Shown here: positions 25,701 to 37,700 of the stretch, piece after piece
Numbering within the stretch: the first letter of the stretch is position 1
How the letters are laid out: every line of letters begins with the position of its first letter
Assembly (NCBI RefSeq): GCF_963678635.1
Contig: NC_087066.1
Coordinates: 65,693,277-65,757,276, forward strand
Length of the DNA: 64,000 nucleotides
DNA from: Symsagittifera roscoffensis
Taxonomy: Eukaryota; Xenacoelomorpha; Acoela; Convolutidae
Direction: 5' to 3'
Program-made: the position numbers and the translations under genes
The notes under the pieces: generated by a model
Seen by the model: only the letters and a program-made list of their open reading frames with translations
Told to the model about the DNA's origin: nothing
Database searches by the model: none

Positions 25701-28700
25701 CTATTTTGTTTCCTTAAACACTTTGTTTTTGCTCAAACATAAATATTTGAAGAGAAGGCTTAAATTAAAGATATGGCTGGAGTTAATAAGACTCCAGATA
25801 CGATGAAAAGGCACAAAAAAGAAACAAATAATGTTCCGTTACACAGCCCAAAAGTACAAGAATGCTTAGTATGAGCTTCGGTTCGAAATAAAGATTTAGT
25901 TTTGACTTCGATGTATCCAAACTGAAATAATATTTTGATGCGTAGTTTAAATATAATATATTTGAAATTGGATTGAAGAGCAGTAACCAGACTACTCATA
26001 TCAAGGCAAAACCCTGATGTTCCGACTGCCATTTAATTGGTCTCGATTTGCGTTTGATAAATTATCTATTGGCAATTTACGAATTTGGAGCTGATGATAT
26101 TGAAAATTGATTGTTCCAATTTGAGTCGTGTGTGGAACTAATAAAACCAATTAGCTGTTTCAATTCAATGTGGAACAATTATGTAGTGCGGGATAATCTG
26201 CCACAAGTGTAAATTTTAAAACGAGTCGTTTGAACAGACTGGTGACAGGGTACTAGAGTGGTTTGCAAGTCTGGCTGGAACCATGCAGATCAAGATATTG
26301 AACCCCTGAGGGGACCAGAGTTTCGTAAAATGGTCTGAATAAAAAACCACCCGGAGCAGAATTAGTCCTCACTGTCTTCGAAACTCACTTTCTCCAAACA
26401 GTGATTGCCGCGTTCATCATGAAAAGGAGCCATGCAAACTTGTATTGGTTGGGATCGAACACTGGCAGCCTCATTGAGAGTTGAAGCACTTAATTTATGA
26501 AACTAATTTCAATTTTGGTTGACTGATCTATCGACCTTTGCACCAATCTTGTTCGCTACAAGTTCTGCTGAGTTTGAAACTTGCCAATGCCGTTATTCAA
26601 ATCAAAGGCGGTAAAAAAATATAACACAAAGAAGTATTCTAAATGCGCATACAAGTCGGCCCAATTGCATATCGCTATGCACCCGAAACCCCGACGGAAT
26701 CAAACGGAGTGAATCAAAACCTTTTCCAATAAATCATAAGGCAATTTCATTTTTTTTAATTTAAACTTTATCACAAAAAAAAACAGAAAGGCTTTAAGAA
26801 TGCTTCGAAACTTCGAAATCTGGTAAAATCTAGGTGAGAGTGTTAGGCAGTTAGGACTGGACAAATCGCCTTAATTTTATCGGAAAAGGAATGATTTTCA
26901 AAATCACAATACTGTTCGTAGGTGAGCACAGACTTGCAACCATAATCATTGTTAAAACTTTTGTTAAAATCGTCTTTAATTTTTTTTGAATATGCTCACC
27001 CTGCACGCTATGCGAAAAATAAACGAAGTTTTTAGCCACTACCAAAAATTTAACAAGACTGCTCGTATCAGGGCGAAGCCCTGAATGTTCCGACTGCCTT
27101 TTAAGGTTTATAAAGCAGTAATAAAATAGATATTAACAAATTAAATGTAAAAAAAAGAAATATTTATGAATATTATCCCCCCACACGCCATATAAACTAC
27201 AAAAGAATAGATTTAGCTCCTTGTAACATATCAATTAAGGCAAATAAGCTTCTTTCAAACAATTTGGAACGATTTCTAAGACGGATTAAATCTCCGCTTA
27301 CGCGTTAATAGCGCGAAATATATCGCGCGTTAATTGTCCCAAATTAGCCAAAATGGTAATCTTTAAACCCTCATAACTTTACAAAAAATGATCACAGGTG
27401 AAATAACGTTTCAAGTTTAAGCTCAGGACAACAATACCTTTTGAATGATATAAAAAATTCCGTCAAAAATGGCTAGTTAAAAAGTCGATATTTGTCTGAA
27501 GAAAAAAAAACCCACCCCGAGCACAAATTTTCCGTTACTTTCGTATCGAAAGTCGGAACAATAATTTTAAACTGCTTTCCACAAATCAATTTGGATAATA
27601 TTCTGATCGGGATCAAATGGCTGAATACAAAATAGTATTGTCACGAAGTTTATTGAGCGTTAGCTCTCCTAAGTTGGCCAAGTTTGCAAATTTTTTGCTC
27701 AGTGCGCCAATAATTTTTGTTCAAAATGGCTAGTATAAAAGTCGAAAAATGTCTGACAAAAAAATACCACACCAAGAACCAGTTATAACAGACTGCTCGT
27801 ATCAGGGCGAAGCACTGAATATTCCGACTGCCTTTTAAGATTTATTAAGAATTCAATAATAAAAATTCAATGAAATAAAACAAAATCAAAAAAATAATTT
27901 CTAAAATTTGAAATTTTTTTAATGAAAATCCTCCCCCCACACGCCATACAAAGTACAAAAGGATAGATTTCGCTCCTTGTAACACACCAATTATGGCAAC
28001 TATTCTTCTTTTAACCAATTTGGAACGATTTATAAGACGGATTAAATCTCCGCTTATGCGTTAATAGCGCGAAATATATCGCGCGTTAATTGTCCAAATT
28101 GGCCAAAATGGCAATCTTTAAACCCCCGTAACTTTACGAAAAAGGATCACAGGTGAAATATTTTTTCAAATTTGAGCTCAAGACAACAATACCTTTCGAA
28201 TGATGTAAAGAAGTGCCGTCAAAAATGGCTAGTTAAAAAGTCGAAATTTGTCTGAAGAAAAAAAAACCCACCCCGAGCACAAATATTCCGTTACTTTCGT
28301 ATCGAAAGTCGGAACAATAACCTTTTGTTTTCAAAAATCGGAACAATAAAATTTGAGTGCTTTTTTGCTCCAACTAGCATGTAGTGATTGGAAGGAACAA
28401 TTGTGTTGTAAGATGGGTTTTTTAGATACCTTACTAAAAGTTTGTGAAAAAATTGTAGGATCATGCCAAAGCTCTACTGGTCGTGATTCGGACTCAATCA
28501 AAAAAATCAAAAGATTTGGACCCATTTTTTTTTTAAATGTATGTATTCTTTCGTTTTACACAAATGATTTACACAAATGAATGAGCTAAAGTGTGGACAG
28601 GTTATCTAATTCTGTGAATTTCACTTTGATTTTAGCAATAGCTACTCATTTTAGCCGATACGACATCTAATTGCGCCCTCATCCACCGCCTACAAGAAAA

Positions 28701-31700
28701 ATTTTAATAAAGAAATTTAAAAAGTTGAGTTTTCGTATTTTTTGAAAGCTTTCGCTAGTTTTTTACTTGCCTTCCATTAATTACTGTGGTCTTAAAGTTC
28801 AACTTCCATTTGATTTTTTAATCTTCCTGATTTCCTCCTTCTTATAGTACCGGCCTAGGGGGTGGTTGGGAGGGGCTGTCAAATAGTTGAAATGTCGGTA
28901 AAAATGTCAAGAACGTTGCCTCTTCGATTCAATTGAATTGTTTGGTTCGTTATTTCGTATAATTACGTACTAGTATCATCAAATTAATAAGCGAAAACTT
29001 TTGATCTTTTTTTTTCTAAAGAATAAATTGATTCCACTCTAATTGCTGTGACTTGCGGGTATGAGAAGACGACAAAAACCGAGCACAATGTTTTGTTAAG
29101 CCTGAATAGTTTCCTAATTGGAGCTGTTTTTCTATTCGAATTATAAAACAGGTCAATCTTTCTTCAAACAATAGATTCCTGACAACAATGTCTCCTCTTT
29201 TCATAATAAACCATTGTACAGTGACTTCTCCAAACAAGAAACACAGGTGTGTTGGTCGTGATTACCGCCATATAGCTGAATGTTTACGACAGAGCACTTC
29301 ATAAACAACATTTTGATGGGTATTTGGAATGGGATGTTAATAAATAAAATATGCTCAAAAAAAATTCGCCGAGAACAACAAATGCATAAAAAACCAGACT
29401 AGACAGTTGATGTGAACGTCACGACCATATTTTTATAATGTTAAAAATAGAGAAAAAATCAAAAAACAACAAGCAATTAAATGCTTTTTATTGCCGTTCG
29501 AATCACGACTGAAAATTTTTGATAATGACTTGAAAATCTCAGTTGAAATAACATTAGTAAAAAAAACATTAGTTTTTTCTAAACTTGAGAAGGTTTAGAG
29601 GATTCAGAGACGTTTTTAGGCTTTAGTTAAAGGTTTCAGGGTCGTCCTTAAAGAACGTTTTTGCAACAATTTGCAAAATTCTTGCATTACTTGTTAGCAG
29701 AAATTGCTTTAAATTGCCGAACGATCCGAAACGAAATTGTAAACAACAGTGGGAAAAAATCATTTTAAAAACATTTCCTTCTAAAATGTTGCCCGCAGCA
29801 CAGCCAATTATGGTCATTCCAGGATTTTGGCAGAGCTCAAAAAGTCGAAATAGCAGACCTAAAAAAAGTTTCCATTTCCACTTTTTCCACTCCCACTTTG
29901 AATTTCAGTTTTAAAAAAATACTTGAACTGAGTCACAATGCATTGAAACTTGGCATAAATGAGCAAAGTAACAATTGTGAACAGATTTGTTCTTTTTACT
30001 TTTCATTGTAACATTACGCATTCAGTCATATTAGCATAAAAATAAGAAATTTTGAAAGGTGAAAAGGAAAGCAGAGGAAAAGAGCCGTTTTTTTTTTAAA
30101 TTATCGCTACTCCCAGGGTAAAAAATTCCAGCGAACGCCTTCTGACCTTAGGTTCCCCTTCTAGCAGAACAGATTCTGTTCCTTCCGATGCGGCGTCGAT
30201 CAATTCCGTTATTCATTAACGGCCGGAGGCAATTGCACGACTGCTAAGTGATTAGTTAGAAATCTGATGCCGTTTCTCTTACAACACATCCACCAAGGCA
30301 CAGAACTTCAGTTTTCAGTTAAAGCGACTGTTTCTAAGTCAGTCAATGATCTAAGGGCCCCGAATAATCCGACTGGTTCCATAATGCGACTGTCCTGTAT
30401 ATAAAGACAGCAAAAAAAATAGAAACAGCTCAAAAAGAACATCGCATAAAAACATGATATATAACTGCCAAAACTGAAATTTAGAGTGTAAAAAATTTTG
30501 AGAGAAAAACCACAGCTAGCTCAACTATGCGGTCAAAAACTTCGGAAATAGTAACAAAAAATAACATCAGATTATGCAGGGGCGAATCTAGGATTTCTCG
30601 AGGGGGGCAGATTTTTTTTTTTTTTAAAAAAAGAAAACAGATTCTAAAGGCGCCGTTTTGGGCACTTTTTGGAAAGTTAGAAAATATTATCACCAAAGAC
30701 GCCTTTAGAAAATTTTAAGTTTGTCGGACCCTTGAGCTTATGCACTTAATTAGTAATAAAATCAAAAATTAACCTAAGTGTTGGGGGTTCCATTCTGTTT
30801 AGATATTAATCGGGAGAGAGCATCATCACTTTTTTGCATGAATCTTCTGCATCATTAATCTCATTTTGTTTATTTCTCATTTATCTAACTATTCATTCAA
30901 CGTGTAATTAAATTAAATTTTTTTTTGTTCGGGGGGGGGTTCTTTCTCATTCCTTATTGACACCCTGATCGCCCTTTAGTACTACTTAACGACATCAACT
31001 GTCTTACGTTGTTCAGATTGGTGACGCTGATCACCAGAAGGAGACTGTGGGTGGCCATATCGTCAGTGTGGATCCTACTCATTGTGTATGGCCTGATGAC
31101 CGTGTTTGGGTCAGGACTAGTTCTCCTCGACGGTACCAGATGGTGCGAGATTGCACTGGTTAGTATTATAGATCATAGATCTGCAATCATAAATCACAAG
31201 TTAAACTGCTAAAATAGAACACTAGTTCAACTGCTAAAATAGAACAAAAATTTTGGTAATGATTTTTCAGTTTTGAAGCAGTCAGAAAATTTTGAAGTTT
31301 CAATGAAAAAAATTATATTTTTGATTTACAAAAATTTACAAAAAATTTTTGTAATGATTTTTCAGTTTTGAAGCAGTCAGAAAATTTTAAAATTTCAATA
31401 AAAAAAATTATATTTTTGATTTACAAAAATTTTTGATTTACGCCGCCCTACCCTCATTAAAAGGCCCTCTCAAATAATGGTGCCTCTTTTCTCTTCCTAT
31501 ATCTGGAGTCTCAATCATAATCCAGGTCCAAAGTTTTCAGCATTGAAAACATGAAATGATTTTTTTGCCGATTTAGGATATTTAACATCGTATTTTAATT
31601 AAAATGAATAACTAAAGTTTTGATTCTCTTTCTCTCTAATACAGTAGTTTTTTCATTTAGCCAGTTTATTCAATTCAATCGATAATTAGAATGCCAGTTT

Positions 31701-34700
31701 CAGTATTTTAAGCAGAGATTACTCAAAAAACATTTACTTAAATTAGGAAGGTTACTTATGCTTATAAAATAAGCCAGAACAAAACGCTAATTATACGCTA
31801 AAAACGACAAAACCACCAATTTAGTCTCCGCAGTATTTTTTTCTCAGAGCCTTTTCAAAATATATAAGTATTTTTTGTCGAATATTTTTAGCGCTGAGGG
31901 TGATATTTCTCTCCAGCTTCGAAAACAAAAAACTTAGATGACAACCTAGCGATATCCGCAGAGTTAGCACTAAATCAAAAATGAAAAAACCTCCACACTA
32001 TGCGTAGTCTTGCGATATTCACGAGTAGCCTCAGCAGTTAATTAACAACATTGTTTATTTTTCGTATGAAAAGCAAAAAATTTATGTGCCTTGCGATAGT
32101 CGTGGGGAGGCTCAACTTAACTAACTGTTTGTGTTGTAGTATCGAAAAGTATGCGAAAAAATTGTAAACAGAGACCCTGTGATATCCACGGACGGAGAGG
32201 CTCTGAAAAAAAATCAAAAATCTAAATTTCTAGAAAAAAAAGGTGGAAATTTTGCGATAATTGCGAAATCTCTTATTTTCGTATACTTCGTTTCTGACAT
32301 TTTTTGTGAAAAAAAACGTTTAAAAAAACAGTATTTTTTTCTTTGTCGAAAAAAAAATAAAGGTCAAAATGCATGTAAATGTTTTGAATGTTTTTAAGTA
32401 CTTTGCGATAGAAGCGTGGCGGCTCAAATGGTACAAACGTTCTCATTACTAAAAAAATTATCTTGATACGTTGAAGGGACAAAAAAACTGAAAACAATTA
32501 CAACCCAGTTTATAAGGAGCAATTATCTTCTCTGATGTCTGACTTTGACAAAAAAAAAAGAAAAAAAATTAAAAGAGATTAATAAAAAAGAAAAAAAACG
32601 AGTCCATAGCCCCTGTTCTCATTCACTCTATTTTTGATTGAAACAAATCATTGTCCAAGTGAAGCCAATATAAAAAAAAATTATTATAACTGAAAATTGA
32701 AAAGCTAAAAGTAAAAAAAAATTAGAATTAATAAGCCTTAAGTGACATGATTTTCAAAAATTCAAGAACATAATAGCTTAAGGAAAACATCGCATGTGGT
32801 CACAAGCATGTTTTCTTAATAAAAAGGCTGAAAACATTTCTGTTTTACAAAACATTGAACCACTAAAAAAACATCGAAATTTGTTTTATCTGAGTACAAC
32901 AGATTGCGAACCAATAGTTATTGCACTAACAGAAAACTGGTTAAATCGGGATACAAACAAAAATGGCTCTTCTACCAAATTACCAACAAGAAGAAAATTA
33001 AGCAAGAGGTAGGAGAAGTGGTGTAGTTGGTGGAGTACCCAATCATAAACATGTTTTTTGTGGAGACTTCAAATTTGACCATTTAAAAACTCAAAATAAA
33101 AACGCATGCGAGGATTGCCAGAAGCCTTTTCACCTAAATTGTCGAAACCAATCAGTATCAATTCGCCAAGCAGCTAATTTCAAATTTTATTCAATTTGCC
33201 GGGTTGTGTACTAGTGTAAAGTGTACTCATTTTGCCATAGTTGTTAAGGTGTCGGATACCTTGATTAGAGACCATTCAACAGTATCTACATAATTAAAGA
33301 GTTCCCTGATGAATTTTTCCGAACCAAAGCATGCAAAGTTTGGAAGACGTAGGAGAACAGGAAAATTTGCAAAAAAACGAATTTCAAAACTCAACTTGAA
33401 TTACAAAAGCACGACGAAGTAATTACAAACTTAGACTGTAATGGAAGTTTTCAATTCTTTCATCACATGATTGCAACAATTATAAACTGTTCCATTAAAA
33501 AAAGAGAACAATTTTTCCAAAACAAATTGAGAAGGACGCAAATAGAAATACAAGAGCTGTTTTAATACTTTAGAGGAATTATTGGCTAAAAGCAAAAAAT
33601 CTGTTAATCTGTTAATCATGAAGAAATGAAAATTTTCAAAGAATTTTTTGCTAGTCTAAGACATCAATTGGCTGAGGAAATTGATCCACCTCAAAAGTCC
33701 ATCAGAAGCAATTTTTCAATAGTTTTTATTGTAATAAACAAATGAAAAGAAATGTCCTCATTTTTCTGCAACTTTAACAGAAATACAATTGTGAATTTTT
33801 TTGGGTCAAAAACTTTGGTCATAAAAAACAGAAATGGCAATTGCAATACTCTGACATATTAAAAACAAATGGTTAGAACGAAATGTTTATTTTTAGACTG
33901 TCTTAACATTGATTTTAGTAATAACAATTCATGAAAGTGTGACGAAAAATCCAGATAACAATAGGCCGATTGCTCTTTTACCAATTTTCAGCATACTTGT
34001 TGAAAACTACTCGACAAACTCATTGATTTTTTAGATACGCATAGAGTTTTGACTAAAAATCAATTTGGGTTCAGAACTTTAACCTAAATTGTCAGCAGTA
34101 GATGCTTTCCTAAATTTTTTAGAATACACCTGATATGGTTGGCAGTTGAACTCAAATGTAATTCATGCAATTTTTGTCGATCTTAAAAAGTCGTTTGATA
34201 CTGTTTCACATAATAAAACTCTACAAAAAGCTGAAAACTGAGGAAACCGAGGTCTCCTTCAGACATTGTTGAAATCATATCTGACAAATAGATCATATTT
34301 GACACAGTGGTCAAAATAGGCTCAGAATTTTCAAAATTGAAAATATTTCACTGTGGATCCCCACAAGAATCAGTCCTCGGACTACTACTGTTAATTTTTT
34401 TGATTTACGGTTTACCAATGATTACAAACTCAGTGAACACGTATTTATAGCCCATGATCCAGGAGTGAATGAAAAAACAAAACTTACACCAAAACAAGAA
34501 GGATTTATCGGAAGTGGGAAAGTGGTTGAAAATCAATAAGCTAACTCTGTCTAACCTTGACCTAAAATAAAGATTACTTTCATTTTGAAAGAAAAAAATA
34601 TGATTAGATAAAATAAAAATGGAACGGATGATCTTAAAAAAGTCTAGACAGGGTATTTGGGCATTGGCATGGACGCAAAATTAACTTTCAAAATTCACAT

Positions 34701-37700
34701 TGAATTTCTTGTCAAAAAACTATTTTTTTTGTGGGTTGATCTACCAATTAGGTGACGTACCAACTACAGCAAAATAAAAAAAATCTATTTCAATCACATT
34801 TAGCCAATACTACGGTAAGGGGCTATAGGGTACGACACTTCTAAAAAAACAGCACTACAAAAACATGAAGTGAAACAAAACCAAGTTCAGAGAATGTTTT
34901 CAAGACAAAAGACATATCACTCTATGACAGATTTTTTAAAAATCTACAAGTATTTCTTTGTAAAAGAATTGCACAAATGCGAGCTATTCGAAATTTAAGT
35001 TACAATTCGACAAAGAAAGTTAAAATTTGAATCCCTAAAAAAGTTTGAGTTTTGGACTCGGACCTTCAGATATTGAAGCATAAGAAAGTTTAAAAAATAA
35101 AACCAACAAATAATTTTCTCTGGTAAGAGCCCAAAAAAAAATAATTGTACGGAGTAAAAAACGTTTCCGTTTTTTTCATTATTTTGGCAGATTTTGCTGA
35201 TGTAGTCAGCAATCTTTATAATAACAAACTAAAAATTTTTTCCAAAATTTTTGAGGTTTATATAATACAAATAATAAAGAAATGATTGATCTTTTTTTCT
35301 AAATTTGAGGTTTTGGGGGTTGGACAACTTCTAGTATCATGGAGTTGACACTTTTTAGTACTAATTACAAATTGTAATGGTTAATTGAGGCTTCACCTAT
35401 CGGACCTTTTAATTTCCTCAAATGTCTTTTGAATAATCTCTGATATGAGAAAAAATTCTCACTATGGTTGTTCATTTGAAAAAAATTTTTAAATTGACCA
35501 CCCTGGTAGATTTTAAAGTTTTTGTTTGTATGGCTTCTCGCACTTTTTTCCAAATCTATTTAATTATAAGCCCCCAACTTGGATGTTAAAAAAACTTGTG
35601 ATACTTTATAATGATAACATTAAAAGTAAACTTCTCTATGATTAACCATCAATTATCGGTTATAATTTTTGCAGCAAATCTATAGTGATAAAAATCAATT
35701 TCTTTTATTGCTAAAAACTCATCATATTTTTATGAAATATTGATTAGATATAGTTTTGCTGATTTTCAGAAAAACTCAATAAAATTATTCGTCAAGTAAG
35801 ACTTTGAGAAACATCTACAAAAACAAATTCAAGCCGGGTATTTTTGAAAATCGTGCTACACTTTTGTATTGACACAAAAAATCCGGGTTTGGGTTTGCAG
35901 CAAGTATGGACAATGTTTTCATCAACAAAATTGTTTTTTTTTTTAGGTTCACGGATAGTCCAAAAATGTTAGTCAAAAGACTTTCACTTAAGGAAAAATG
36001 CTTGACCTACACGTTTGATGCAATTCCATTAATACAAAAAACGCATGAAAGGGTTATGTTTAGTGATATATTTTTCATATCTGTTAATTGTTTTGCTAGC
36101 ATTTTTCCATAAACAAAAAAAAATGTTTTTTTTTTTCAACTTAATTTCTTCTCAAAACCAAGATAATTGATGAAAAAATTGGTTACTTCAAAGCTAGAGT
36201 GACTTAAGTTTTAAAAATTTTGTATGCACAAGTTGTTTTGAATTTGAGTTTTTAATTATTCATGCATTGAACAAGGCATACAAAAACACGCAACCCAAAA
36301 TAAATAAGCTTTATGAGCGGTTTTGAAATAATTTATCTAGCAAAACCTTAAAGAATCCACTTTTTGTGTATCCAGAATTATTGTTATGCACACAACTAGA
36401 TAAATTTTGCAAAAAAAAAAAACTTTCGGAAAAAGTTTGTTCCAGCAAAAAATTGGTTTTTTTTTGGCGCGCGAAAAATTTTGGGACAATTTGAAAAACT
36501 TCTAATAAAATTTTTGAAGTCACCATTACAAAAATGTTAATCATACAATTTGAATTTATGAATTATTTTTGATTCTTAAACATACACTGATTTTTTTTGC
36601 TAAAACAAAAAATGTCTTCTTAAATTCGTTTAAATCTTTTTAGCAAATTCATAAAAAAAATTGTCACTTGCTTTTTCTCATAGACAGCATTTTTGGAATT
36701 GATTAAATAGCACTTTTGGTGTATGGAGGACATATTGGGTGGACAGTTTGATCCCTCAGTAAAATCAAGGATCAAATACAGTGATTTTGAAATCTCTCAA
36801 AATCAACATTCTTTGTACTTGCTAGCCATTTTTCATACTGGCTGCTAGCAGCGACAGTTTAAACTGATTTAAAAAACTTTTCTGATGATCCGTGTTTATG
36901 ATCAATTTAGAGTACAGGATATTACTTTCTCTGTTATTTCACAATTTCATGATAAAAATTTTGAAAGCTTGAAAGAGAAAGACAAAATCATCTTCAAAGT
37001 TTTTGAAAAAGTTTTTCATTTAGTTTTTATGATACCAAATGATAAATGTAAACAGCGGTAGAATTTTGAAACTGAAAGTGCACACACGCTGAAAGCTGAA
37101 AAAATTGACTTATTTTTCTGTTTCAATTAGCTATAATTTAAAATTTTAGAGTTTTGTTGAAGCAAATTTTCGTTTTTGATGAGCAATGTGCTTTAAATTG
37201 AGCAAAAGTACTCTCAAATAATTTAAATTTGTTTATAAACAAGTTTTAACAAGTTTCTGAAAATTTTGCCTTTCCTGAAAAAATAGCTATCACACAGTTT
37301 TAATTTATGGAAATTGTAGGATAAACATTTTTTTCCAAAAAAAATAAACGCAGTTATTTTTCATTACCAGACTGTTTTGTTCTCCGGTTCAAATAGCCGG
37401 AGAAAATGTATTGAATCTTTTTTCAATGGTTTTTTGAAATTGTATTAAAATTGTATGATTAGCATTTTTCCATACATTTGATGTAGGAAATTGTAAGACA
37501 AGCATTTTCGGTGTGGGGAAAGGTAAGGTTTATGGAGGTCAACCTGGGTAGTATTTCAACTGCATCTTAGCGTCACATTACCATTCCAGATCTTTTTGTT
37601 GGTTTTAATCGGTTTTCTTTATAAGACCGCTCAAAAACCGCTTAAAAACCCCTCAATTCTTGCTTGAAAAACCGTTCAAAATTCACCGCAAGATATGAGC

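Larger units (their letters stand above)
418..31016 (+). other. Intron between the TM3 and TM4 exons (30.6 kb)
   Basis: GT (418) to AG (31016), phase 2. It holds the Ty3/gypsy-like remnant, many family-A copies, the best family-B fold-back element, family C and D MITEs and the C-rich tract at 8.5 kb. No other host exon could be recognised on either strand. Confidence 0.85.
32790..35060 (+). pseudogene. Dead LINE (CR1/jockey-type non-LTR retrotransposon)
   Basis: In order: [10 protein letters not shown] (32914-32946), resembling the start of an APE-type endonuclease; RRSGVVGG; a PHD-finger remnant; AT-rich broken frame; reverse transcriptase motifs from about 33955 to 34440; and downstream thumb-like pieces [18 protein letters not shown] (about 34495-34550) and [11 protein letters not shown] (about 34653). 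Many stops and frameshifts. It is intronic and sense to the GPCR. No poly-A tail or target duplication was identified. Confidence 0.82.

Noticed and set aside
26420-26500. A functional tRNA gene
   Set aside because: Only the T-arm and part of an anticodon arm are recognisable; no acceptor stem or good A box.
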